A DNA stretch of 64,000 bases from Centrapalus pauciflorus (lineage: Eukaryota > Streptophyta > Magnoliopsida > Asterales > Asteraceae): assembly GCA_020465985.1 (NCBI GenBank), contig JAANYP010006939.1:326532-390531 (forward strand), given 5' to 3'. The stretch's first letter is position 1, and each line of letters starts with the position of its first letter. The notes beneath the pieces are model-generated. The model saw nothing but the letters and a program-made list of their open reading frames with translations. It searched no databases and was not told the origin of the DNA. This document shows, one piece after another, positions 1-10,258 of the stretch. The position numbers were made by a program, and so were the translations under genes.

Positions 1-798
1 GTACAACTACCAGAGATAGTGATGGAAGGTCCATATGTTCCCACATCTGTCACTACTATCTCTCATGTTGTGGAAGGTGCAGTCCCTAAAGTCAGGACCA
101 TTGAGAAGGTAAAAGCTTAATGGACTGATGAGGACAAAAGACTGGTGGCTCTTGATGCAAAACCCAGGAACAACCTTGTCATTTCTTTACCTGATGATGT
201 GTTCAAACAGGTTGAGAAAATGAAGACAGCTAAAGAAATGTGGGATACTATGTGCACTGTCTATGACAGTCCCACTATCACATTGGATAACAGGATAAAC
301 AATCTTGTTAGACAATATGAATTAGTCTTTGCAAAACCAAATGAGAGTCTCACTGAAACCTACACCAGGTTCACTACATTGATCAATGATCTCAAAGCTG
401 TTAGGATCACTAAGGACAGCCTAACCATGGTGAACAAGTTCTTGGACATACTGCCTAAAAAATGGAACTATTTCTCTACTATCCTCAGAAACTTAGGCAC
501 TATCAAAGGCATGGATCTAGTTAACCTCTATGGATCCTTGCTAAATGATGAACAATCAAGGCAACAAAAGAGAAATGCCTTGGAAAAGTCCAAGAGAGGT
601 GCAGCCTTAGTGGCTACTGTGAGACAGCCTGTAAGTCAGACGTGTGATGTGTTCACACAAGCTGATCATCAGGCTGATGATGAACTGGAGGTGATGTCAA
701 AAGAAGAAGAAGATTGTGAAGATCTTACTGAACTTGATGATGAGCAAATGATTGCTATGCTGGTCAGAAAGTTCAATAAGATAATATTTGGAGGGTGA
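1..798 (+). pseudogene. Copia-type gag fragment, 5' truncated by window edge
   Basis: The plus-strand frame beginning at base 1 reads as a Copia gag (UBN2-like) polypeptide. Seen: a run matching the family core, with KTAKEMWDTM, then a basic helical stretch and LDILPKKWNYFSTILRN, followed by an acidic tail ending at the stop at 796-798. There is one in-frame TAA at 118-120, so the copy is broken; the frame is open on both sides of it and the longest intact piece starts at the ATG at 145. Gag proteins of this group coat the element RNA in cytoplasmic particles. No zinc knuckle, protease or polymerase follows, so this is an isolated fragment. It may belong to the same Copia family as the LTR at 3532-4300, which I cannot prove. 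Confidence 0.75.
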
Positions 799-1017
799 AA
801 GAGGGTGAAAAAGAGCAAAGTTAACAGGTATTACTGACCAAGACAAGCATGTATCCACATTAGCAAATGCCTAATTCTACTTTGACAATATGGCAAGAAA
901 GGAGTTCTTTGATGTAGCAAATAGTAGACTTGCCAAAGAAACAATTGTCAAAGTTGTTCCCATCTCAAGAAAAGGTAAGCAGTGGAGGCTTCAGGACACA
1001 AGGCTCGGTTGTGCCAC
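799..1017. other. Degenerate spacer between Copia gag and gypsy remnants
   Basis: About 220 bases without an open frame of note. The sequence is purine-rich just after the gag stop and then reads as decayed coding-like sequence. I see no promoter, RNA gene or clear element end. It must contain the junction between the Copia gag remnant and the gypsy remnant that follows. Confidence 0.4.
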
Positions 1018-1217
1018 TAAGTGAAGTTAAGCTTATTGACAAGCTGAGATAGATTGAAGAGCCTGAAGCCATTGTGAACTCGAAGGTCGTGAAATTAAGA
1101 AATAAAGAAATTGAGCTAGTCTTGGTCAAATGGAAGCATCATCGTCGTGCTCACCTTACATGGGAGACCAAGACTGAGATGATGGCCAAGTACCCCAACC
1201 TATTCGCCCAGACATGA
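1018..1217 (+). pseudogene. Ty3/gypsy chromovirus pol C-terminus (chromodomain)
   Basis: The plus-strand frame ending in TGA at 1215-1217 encodes the last 60 or so residues of a chromovirus polyprotein: an EEPEAIVNSK segment, KLRNKEIELVLVKWKHH and a closing KYPNLF. It matches, position by position, the C-terminus of the intact-looking gypsy element at 19560-19752 (EEPERILDSK, QMVLVQWKHH, TYPGLF), so both belong to one broad clade, probably Tekay/Del. An in-frame TAG at 1050-1052 breaks it. The chromodomain is thought to guide integration to particular chromatin. Only the 3' end of pol remains, followed directly by an LTR at 1253. Confidence 0.75.
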
Positions 1218-1707
1218 TTCCGTGGGCGGAATCTTTTCAAGGGAGGAGGAGTTGTAACATCCTCAAGTTTAAGGTACTAATTTTAATTAATTAAAGTGCC
1301 AAACAAATATTATCTAATTGTTTAATTATGAGTTAAATTAAAATCCTAACTACATGCTTTACCTACTTGTACTATGTGTCTTGTACTTTGTAACTTAGCC
1401 ATCCATATGGAAGTGTACAAGACTTTAAGCTCATCATACAAGTGATTTAAGCTTAGGAAGGATTTAAGATGTAAAGAATAAGAAAGATGGTATTCAATTG
1501 GAGGGTTGCAAGATTTTGAAGGGGGTCATTTGCAAATTTTTGGCCAATGGAGGCTATCAAGCCTCCCAATCGACAACCCTCTCCATTTCATTCTTTCTTT
1601 CAAAATCCTGCACCCACACACTCAAGAGAAGTTAGGGCTTGGGGAAATTTCTGCAAATTTGGCTAAAAAGAGTTCAAGGCTTGATTGCAACTAATTCACA
1701 ACTCAAG

Positions 1708-3162
1708 GTAATAATTACTTTGTAGCTTTAAGGTGTGTGGTTAGTGAAGTTCATCCCTTTCTTCATCCTTTAGTATGCTACCCTAGGACGAAAGGAAGCA
1801 AAAGCAAGAAACTAAGGCAGGGAGGCATATAGATGTTAATGATTGATGATAACGTATTGGAATGATTCCTGAACATTAAAACCAAAGATTTCATAGGAAA
1901 TTGGAGTTGGGAGATTCATGGATTAAATCCAAGAATTTAATCAATGAAATAATCAAATTATTGATGTTTAGATGTTACACAATGTTCCTATATGTTTATA
2001 TACATCATATATATCATAAAACTAAGTTTGGAGGTGTTTTGGTGGGTTGGAAACGAGTTTGGAACGAGAAAATGGCAAGCAGGACGTCAAAAAAGGTGTA
2101 ATTCTGGTTGGTTGCAGAGGCGACTCGATGAGTCACCTTATTGACTCGACGAGTCATTTTCAGAATTTGCAAAAATCCATTCCAGTGAGTTTTGACTTGG
2201 CGAGTCGCCCTCTTGACTCGTCGAGTCGAGCCCCTGAGCCCTATGATGATACTACAACATCATGTAATCATTTTATATTTACATAGCACATTAATAATCA
2301 ATAAATACTACCCACAAATCTATAAAACTGAATAAAGAACTCAACGGTGTCGGCGAATTCAGAATTTAAAACCGAGAACTTTTAAATACTTTAATTGAGT
2401 TCCAAACATTGTGATATGATATAAAAAGTTTATAAATTCTTTAAATATTATTGTTTGATAGGTTGGATCTAAAAGGAGTGCCGATTACCGGTTTTGGACG
2501 TTAAGATGCTTTTGAGCATTAATTCTACACCAAGGCTATTTTAGCCTATTTCTGTGAGTTCTAGTATTGATATATGTGTTGCATGCATAATTACATGTTC
2601 ATTTTAACTGTGACATTGTGCATATCTACTGAGCATCTACGATGCATTACATTGACTGTTATCATAAGATCATGGCCTATGGCCGGAAACCTTACTTGAT
2701 ACCCAACTATGCACATTGACCTCCAATTATGATTCGATTCCTTCTTCATTCATATCGTGATTATACTTCGTTAACCCATTGTGAGCTATGCTCATTTATT
2801 TGGCTTCACTGGACGTCCAGATCATTATTATTATTATCAAGCGCCTTACTACGTGTTTGTGCGTATAAATTCCTACACTGCATGAGCTCGCGGGTAGGTG
2901 GCCGGACTTCGGGTGCCGGTTGGAGTTGCGCAGCTGGACATTGATCCATAGCTGTTGGCAACGGCGGGTTAGCGGGTTACGTACCGCAACCTATGCAAAT
3001 TGATGGGCTATGCCTACACCATTTTATTAAAAGATATTGCACTTGTCATTTTATAATCATTTTCATTACTATTACATGTGTATGCTTTGCACGCCTTATC
3101 AATCTAGTAACTCACTTAGCAAATTTTATTTGCTAACATCCCTCACATTTCATATAATACAG
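1708..3162 (+). other. Candidate leader intron inside gypsy LTR
   Basis: A donor CAAG|GTAATA lies 455 bases into the LTR and an acceptor ATAATACAG|GAAGTG ends at 3162, giving 1455 nt. The other gypsy LTR in this window (12655) has a donor at offset 432 and an acceptor ATTTTACAG|GAAAAA, giving 1458 nt. The same layout in two diverged LTRs suggests a spliced leader. Without transcript data this is inference. Confidence 0.4.
2121..2228. repeat. Palindromic GACTCGNCGAGTC motif array
   Basis: Four variants of an 13- to 14-base near-palindrome (GACTCGATGAGTC, GACTCGACGAGTC, GACTTGGCGAGTC, GACTCGTCGAGTC) sit within about 110 bases of the LTR, inside the candidate leader intron. Function unknown. 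Confidence 0.75.
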
Positions 3163-3531
3163 GAAGTGTTGATAAAGGAAAGGAGGTTTCTAGAGTTTGA
3201 GCAGACCGTTACTGGATCCTAACTTTTGGTAATGCAAGTTATGTATAAATTGGGAAATTTTGGGTAGTTGTCTACCAACACCTTTGGTTATGTAATTATT
3301 TATACCCCAATGTATTTTGGGATGATGATGATGATTGTAGAGTATATAGAAGTATCCTGTAAATTTAATGTATGTTTCGAATTATAGCTTTCAAGTAAAC
3401 AGGGATAAGAGCTCTGTGTGAACGGGTCATGCTCGATTTTCCTAAAAATCTAGTTAATTAGCAATAATCATATAAAATCCCATTAACTATTATTATGTTG
3501 AGATGAGTGTTTCAGTGAAGAGGTTTACACA

Positions 3532-4300
3532 TTATGGAATTTGTTTCTGTGTCATCATTTTAAGTTTAGGACGTGAAGATCAGTTTGCAAGTCAAAGACA
3601 AAGTGGAAAATCAGAAGCTGCTTTCACTGCCTAAGCTGTTCAGATACATTAAGAAAAAGTGGATATTTGAAATGGGTGACAGACCATTTCTTATATCAAA
3701 ATGGCTAGAAATGATTAAAGTTGACATTCTTCTTTAAGGTAAAGCAGCCTGCAACAGAGACAAAATGAAAAAGACAAAGATTATGCTACATAGGGACAAA
3801 TTTTGTTTTGCCAGAATGTGCAGAAAATCAGTCTTGTCTTTTTGTAAAGGCACTCCACTATTTCTGCAACCAATGAGAAAGTTTCACTGGGATTCTCTGA
3901 GTGAGTATAAAAGGAAGCTTCTCAGGAATAAGAGATAATAGAGAGAGAGAGAGAGAGAGAGACATCTACAAGTCCGAAACGTGCAAAAGAATTGTGTTTT
4001 CATGCATGCAAGTTCTACCTTCAACTAAGAATAGAATAGTGATAGTTAGTCTAAGTTGTTTTACTTCCAAGCTGTCCATCAGTGTCTCGTAAACCAGTGA
4101 GTGTACCTTAGTGAGTGAATTCATTATAACTAGTCTGAGTGAGTCTTAGATTAGTTGTTCATCTGTTGTTTCTTTCATCTCTGTTTGAACCATTCCGCAG
4201 TTCAAACCAATTTGTAATTAATAGTTGTTAATATATACATACAAACATTGAGAAAAAGCGTGTTTAGTTTTAATTAACTGTATTCACCCCCTCTACAATT
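3532..4300 (+). repeat. Copia LTR remnant (family also at 62992-64000)
   Basis: This stretch aligns by eye with the LTR at the right edge of the window. Shared landmarks are GGGTGACAGACC, the TATA region GAGTATAAAAGGAAGCTT (TATA box about 3906-3912), the GTGAGTG repeats, the CCGCA...TCAAAC segment and the end CTGTATTCACCCCC. The 5' part of the LTR is missing or replaced. A (GA)n tract lies at 3942-3962, just downstream of the TATA box. Confidence 0.7.
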
Positions 4301-4310
4301 TACGGCAACA

Positions 4311-6597
4311 TACTTGGGAAATCTTTTGGGACCTGCAACTCCATAAAAGATCTTGGAAGTTCAAAATCTGCAATTCAGATTATCTAACTTTTGACTGTAT
4401 GAGCTTTGCCACTTAATTTGTCCATAACTTTTCACTATAACATCGTTACAATGCCTACCTTACGTCAAATTGAATCTTGAACCAAGATCTACGATTTCTA
4501 GAATAGGGAAAGCCGGTTCGGGCAATTTACAAGGCCTAATTCGACTCCAGAAATAAGTTACAGACATGTTTCAGTAGAGAAGCTGAAAAATCAACGTCGA
4601 AAAGTCACTTCAGAGCTGTTTTTCACCAAGCCATCATCCACAGATACATCTTTCAGAGCTTCAACATGTTTCAAGATAACTGGACAGCCAAAGATATAAA
4701 AATTCGAGAACTCAAAGCTATAAATGATGTTAATCAAGAGAGATACAAGCTTAATCAGGTACTGATTCTTAAACTTAAAGAAGATTTATCTTGTGCTGAA
4801 AATCAAGTTAAAGTGTTGACTAAAGAAAATGTTGAACTTTTGGAAAAACTAAAGTCTGATGAATGTAAAATAAAAGTTTTGATTTCTAAAAAAGAAGAGC
4901 TTCATTATGCAATATCTGGATTATCAAAGGAATTTGAAGATTCTAAACAAGAAAATTTTTCAGAATGCAAATCAATTAAAATATCTTTTACCTGAACGAT
5001 CTATTTTGCACAAGAAAGTTAAAGATCTTGAAGAAACACTTTCAAAGACAAATCATCCTGATCAAGGTTATGTTTCAAACAAATCTAAAGAATTTTTTTT
5101 CTCTTGAAAAGGAGTTTTCATTAACTAAAGAACAAGATTTCACAGCGAAATCTGAATTGTTTGAAGATGAGCGAAAGTTGTTCTTAATTAAAGAACAATC
5201 TTTCAAAACTGATTTCCAATCATTTGATGATGACATAAATTCATATTTGGTCATTATCAAAGGAACAAAAAAACCAAATATTTCATCTTTCTAAACAATT
5301 TAATGTTTCCCCTTCTTCAAATGAATTAGAGGTTAAGGATTCTAATGTTTGTTTAGAACATAAAGTTGATGATTTTCATTTATCTTTAGAAAGTGAAAAG
5401 AATCTTGCTAAATCTCCTAAGTTTGATTTGTCTTGAGATCTTCAACTTAAATATTTTTTAAAGATAAATAAAGGCAATGATAAAGTAGTTGAAAAACTTC
5501 CGGTCAAGATTTACCCTGGTGAATCTTCAAAATCAAAGTCTTCAAAAATCTCTGAAAATACTGGTTAATCTTCCAAGAAAAATACCAAGTATTATCAAGA
5601 ACAGGCTAGCACCGGTCAGATTTTTAGAAAGAAGAGTTTGCATAATTCTGTTCGTTCAGATTCAAGTTTCTTTCATAAATCAGATATTCAACTTTATCAT
5701 ACTAAAAGAAATTTGTTTCCTTACTTTGAGATATAAGATAAGAAATATATTCTGTGATGGGCACCTAAACCTGTAATGAAATGGTTACCTAACCCGTATT
5801 GAAATGGGTACCCAAGAGCTTTAACAATCCTGGATCCAAATTCGTTTGGATACCAAAGACGTCTTAATTTTGCAGGTAATGGTTTTTAGTCAATTCGGAC
5901 TAGATATCGGTCTTAAATCTAATGGTTTTTAGTCAATTCAGACTAGAACCCGGTCTTAAATCTAATGGTTTTTAGTCAATTCAGACTAGAACCCGACCTT
6001 AAATCTATTGGTTGTTAGTCAATTCAGACTGGAACCCGGTCTTCATTGGAAATGGTTTCTGTATACATCAGTGCAGAACCCGATCTAAACTCTAATGATT
6101 TTTAGTCAACTCAGACTAGTACCAACTCTTAAATCTATTGGTCAATTCAGACTAGAACCTGGACTTCAATGGAAATGATTTATGTACACATCAGTGCAGA
6201 ACCCGATCTTAAATTTAAATGGTTATCAGTTACTTCAGACTAAAACCCGAGCTTCCGCAATAAAGGCTTTTAATTACTTCAGATTAGAACCCGATTCTGA
6301 AAGATGAATCTTTCTGAAATTCCTGCCTGAATACAACTCTGAAGCTGTATTGACAAAGAGGGAGTTTTATTTTACAATTTTTTGCTCCTGGTTTATTTTC
6401 TGTTAGTTGACTAAATTTGTGTGCTTATTTTCAAGGAGAGTTTTAGACGCACTCTGACGATGATATTTTTTTACAAAACTATGTGTAGTTTTCACGGAAA
6501 TATTTTATGCACACATAAAATGTTTTTTGAGCTGAAAAGAACAATTTTTTAGGATGTTAATTTATGTTTCTTTGAGTATATCATTGAGGTTAATTGT
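4311..6597 (+). pseudogene. Decayed Sirevirus-like Copia interior (coiled-coil gag region)
   Basis: The block 4666-5295 reads, across three overlapping frames joined by small indels, as a highly charged coiled coil (heptads such as LILKLKEDL, ENVELLEKLKSDE, KEFSLTKEQDF). This is the sort of extended coiled coil found in the gag-pol region of Sirevirus-type Copia elements. Around 5758-5880 a repeated KWLPNPY/WAPKP-like segment resembles the short conserved stretch just before the protease in such elements. No DSG protease, integrase or RT motif is visible before the tandem repeat at 5878. The frame is broken several times. Strand is set by the coiled-coil frames. I read it as a non-autonomous or eroded element, continued at 8236-9956. 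Confidence 0.5.
5878..6301 (+). repeat. Minisatellite, about ten 43-44 bp units
   Basis: Tandem units of the form GGTTTTTAGTCAATTCAGAC followed by TAGAACCCGGTCTTAAATCTAAT repeat about ten times with growing divergence to the right. A variant pair (units carrying CTTCATTGGAAATG and TACATCAGTGCAGAACCC) occurs twice, so there is a higher-order period. It lies inside the Copia interior and has no open frame. Confidence 0.85.
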
Positions 6598-6602
6598 TCA
6601 AA

Positions 6603-8230
6603 TGTAACACCCTCAAACTAATCCCCAAATGGCACGTAAATAACACATCATCAACAATATAATATAATAGTCTCGAACCATTCCCAATGCATACATGCGG
6701 AAACCCGATAATTTAAAACTTTAATTTACAAAAGTAAGTCACAGAAATCCCTGGTTAATCACATACTATCCGAAGTAAATGTACAGTCCCCAAAATATAA
6801 CTACCTCTATAGAAGGTAGCTAACTTCTCGATCACAGTAGATGTAAACCTACTTGGGTCCAGCAGGCCTACTAGAAGTCCGATCACCTGAGACACACAGA
6901 CAACACACACGGGGTCAGCTAACGCTGGTGAGAATGCAAGTATCAGTGTACGATTATTATAAAATCTCGATAAAAGAAATAAACTCAATAATAGAAAGGT
7001 TCAACGTTCTCTACTGAACAGGTATATGAGATCCCACAAAGTAGCTCAGATAGGTACTCAACTCGTGTGGACGAATCCACGTACCCAAACCCCTAGACCG
7101 CACAAAGCAGTCGTCAGGATTCAAAAGGGAATCGGGAGCGACCCGACCCCAGCCCTGCCGTACGGTTTAGTAACTCGATAGCTCGTGTGTCCCAAATCTC
7201 ATATAGTAAAACACAGTTCACAATAAAACTCGATAATACATGCATGATAATGTCTCAATAAAAATCTCGTAATAAAACTCATAATATCTCGTAAGAAAGC
7301 TCAGTAAAAGATCATGCAAGTATTAAATAAATAATCGTACAATTATCTCAGAAAAACATGCAAACTCACCTGACCCTGAAATCTCTTTCCTTAAGTCTCG
7401 GTTCCCTGCCCGTATCCCGACCCTATCAACTCGAGACCCTAGAAACACAAAGGAATAACCCAATATCACTAATTCATCCCTTGATAAACGCTTAAAATAT
7501 GTTTATTTTTCTGAATTCTCACGCGGCCGTGTAAGATTTCTTACGCGGTGGTGTAGCAGTCTCCTTACGCGGTGGTGTAGGATTTCTACAAGATGGTGTG
7601 ACTGCAACCCACGCGGTCGCGTAAACAAAACCCACGCGGGCGCATAGCTCCAGCTTTACACCACCCTGTAGCTTTTTACACGGGCTTGTAAACGAATATC
7701 TACGCTGCCGCGTAGCAAACCCTACGCGGCCGCGTAAACTGACTGTCAGCCATATATGCTCTGTTTTTTTACAGCATCGATTTCACACCTCAAAACCCGA
7801 TTTTGGCTCAATTTTAGCTCACGAATTTGACCAAAACTCAATAAAACACATATATAAACTTACTTTAATCATCTCTACCAATTAACAACTCAAGATTCAA
7901 GATTTGGAGTTCAAAACTTACTTAAACTTGGCAAGGAAGTTGAGGACTAAATTTGAAGCTTTAATCACACTTCACCTTCAATTATGGTTGTTGAGTATTG
8001 CTGGAGAAGAAAACACATACACACCTTCAATCTTTCTCTGTTTTTGTATGAATAATGAAAGCAAGCAAGTATATAGGTGGCCTTGTATACGTTTTCAGTT
8101 TTTACTCGGTCCGACACCCAATACCCGATCCCACTAACACAAAATACAAATTTATATCACTGGGTCCCGATTTAAATAATTAATCCAATGAAATAATTTC
8201 ACGTACCTATCCCAAAAATGGGATGTTACA
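6603..8230 (-). mobile_element. Solo LTR, gypsy-type, with TCAAA target duplication
   Basis: The 1628-bp block starts TGTAACACCC and ends GGGATGTTACA, typical gypsy LTR ends, and is flanked on both sides by TCAAA (6598-6602 and 8231-8235), a perfect 5-bp target duplication. No internal region is present, so it arose by LTR-LTR recombination. The likely transcription direction is minus: on that strand a TATA-like CCTATATACTTGC precedes a leader-like stretch. It interrupts the Sirevirus-like interior, so it is younger than that element. Confidence 0.9.
7517..7745. repeat. TACGCGGCCGCGTA-type palindrome array in solo LTR
   Basis: About ten variants of a GC-rich near-palindrome (for example ACGCGGCCGCGTAA, TACGCTGCCGCGTAG, CACGCGGTCGCGTAA) are spaced 15-25 bases apart in an otherwise AT-rich LTR. 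The array sits in the middle of the LTR, as do the other palindrome arrays in this window. Confidence 0.8.
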
Positions 8231-8235
8231 TCAAA

Positions 8236-9956
8236 TCTCTTTGATTTTCATAATCTCATTGCTTCTGAGATTTAATTCTTCCAATTCATTCATACTGAAT
8301 TCTCCCATTATCTCCCATGAGCTAATTCTTTCATAAAAATCTGATTCATTTAATCTCTTATATCAGATTTTACATTTCATTCTGATATCTCCCAACTCAT
8401 CTTTCCGCAAATTCATTGTGAATTTCATCTCCTAATTCATCTGAGCCGAAAATCCTAATCATGCTTTGTGTGATATCCCATGAGCTGAAATGTTGAGCAT
8501 TACTTCTGCTGACTCCGATTATGCACCAAATTGTGAGATAGGCATAAACAATGCTTCTATAGTCTAACCAGAACCGGAAGACCTACCCAAGGAGCAAACC
8601 ATCTATAGTTTGTGTGGGTGAGGGTTCTTTAGGTTTATTAGATGAGAAGTGTCAGTTATCATGGGATACTGACAGGGTTGAGCAGAGGTAAAACGTAAAT
8701 GAGAGGGATATAGTGAAAGGAGATGGTGGTGCATCAGATCATGCTTTCGCTTTAAGGCTGACTGAATTTATTTATCAAAAGTGAGCCAGAGGGAGCTTAG
8801 TTGAAAAATGTTGAGAGCTGAAAGTTGAGAAAGGATTTGAATAAATAATAATCCTACCTTCACTGTGTCGGCTGGGTAATCCGAATAATCTATCATGCCC
8901 TAGGTGACTTGATATTGAAAAAGATGTCATGGACCCAGTGACGCATGCACTTATGCCCACCAACCACTCAGTTATCTCTAAAAAGATTTATGTTTTAATA
9001 ATCACGAAGATATAACATATTTCTATCCATATATCATTTGGATATTATTGATATTGAAACAAGGAAGATATTTGCTCCGATCTCCGACTTCATTTGATGC
9101 ACATTGTGTCTAGAGCTAATTATATAGACTTTTAGGACACATCGAGTCTAACAGTCTGCGTGACTATAAACTGCTAGTCCAAAGTGACTAAGACAGAACA
9201 AATAAGAGTGATTCTTTCATGATAAAGGATTTCACGATGACTATTTGGAAAAGATTACAAGTGTTAATGTCACGCCAGCGCTGAAAGTAGGTTACATAGA
9301 TTATGTCTATTGTGCAAACAAGAATCCAATGTGGACCTGGACTCTGTTACTTATAAATGCACGTGTTTCATAAGCTTTGACTTTCTTGGGTTTTGAGAGA
9401 AGAAAGAATCCATTTGAGGGGGAGTGGTATACTTATTCAGAATAGGGGGAGAGGATATACTTAAAAGAGAGGATATCGTTTTGAGGGGGAGCTAGAAAAT
9501 TTGTAATATTTCTGAGTTGTAATTGTTGTTTTATTTCTGTCTGTATTCATGTCTGCAATTGTAATTTCACTGTATCAGTGCCTCTGAAGATTTTGCATGA
9601 TGTTCATAATTCTTATGATCATCATGAGGGGGAGAAAAGTTGTATTTTAGAGTTAACTGATGAATAAGTTTGAAGACAATTGCAACAACTGTTGAAGACA
9701 ATTGCAACATCTGCTGAAGACAATTGTGACAACTGCAGAAGATTTTAAGATGAAAGATGACATGTTGTCTTTGATTGATCAAGGGAGAGAATCAAATTTT
9801 ATTCATGATTCGAGGAGGAGAGTCTTTTCATAAGAAAAGAGAAGATCAGAGGAGAAGAGATATGAAGATCAAAGAGAAACAATGAATTAAGAAGAATTTT
9901 TAAAGCACAACTTTGAACTTTAATTGAAAAATTGCTTCCATCTCTAAGGGGAAGAT
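8236..9956 (+). other. 3' part of Sirevirus-like element with multiple polypurine tracts
   Basis: This continues the sequence interrupted by the solo LTR. No convincing protein is seen. The right half carries repeated purine tracts: GAGGGGGAG at 9416, 9483 and 9626, AGGGGGAGAGG at 9444, and a final AAGGGGAAGAT just before TGTT at 9957. Clusters of polypurine tracts upstream of the 3' LTR are a known Sirevirus trait. A tandem GACAATTGCAACA repeat (about 9674-9735) also lies here. The left part (8240-8420) is a run of imperfect CTCATTCTGA-like repeats. Confidence 0.55.
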
Positions 9957-9963
9957 TGTTAGG

Positions 9964-10059
<96 letters not shown>

Positions 10060-10258
10060 TGAAAATAATTTTAATTGTAAAAGTTCAAGGGGTTTATTGT
10101 AATTCTTGTATTCTTGTAGTGTGTATAAATAGTAGGCGGTTATGTTGTAAAGATATAAGATATAGAATTCATTGTATTCCGTGCAAGTCAACATCACAGA
10201 GAGAAACCTAAAGTTCATTTTGTAATATTTCTAATCTCTAATCCAATTCATTCGGTCA
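9957..10258 (+). repeat. Copia-type LTR containing an (AT)n array
   Basis: It starts TGTTAGGATC directly after a polypurine tract and holds a TATA box (GTGTATAAATAGT near 10120), so it looks like a 3' LTR of the Sirevirus-like element. The end at 10258 (CGGTCA) is a guess. The same LTR body recurs at 36757-36960 with about 3 percent differences; that copy lacks the first bases and starts at a short (AT)n. Confidence 0.55.
9967..10057. repeat. (AT)n microsatellite, about 90 bp
   Basis: Uninterrupted AT dinucleotides near the start of the LTR. It coincides with the left edge of the duplicated segment, because homology with the second copy begins immediately after it. Confidence 0.98.

Larger units (their letters stand above)
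1253..3531 (+). repeat. 3' LTR of gypsy chromovirus remnant
   Basis: The sequence begins TGTAACATCC after a purine-rich tract (AAGGGAGGAGGAG, a fair polypurine tract) just downstream of the chromodomain frame, as expected for a 3' LTR. Its layout parallels the 2.24-kb LTR at 12655-14897, including a leader intron of almost the same length. The 3' end is uncertain: no clear CA end or target duplication is visible, and Copia LTR sequence is recognisable from about 3532. The limit given is where the next element becomes visible. Confidence 0.65.

Noticed and set aside
5878..6301. CRISPR-like array
   Set aside because: Units are tandem without unique spacers and the genome is a plant nuclear one.
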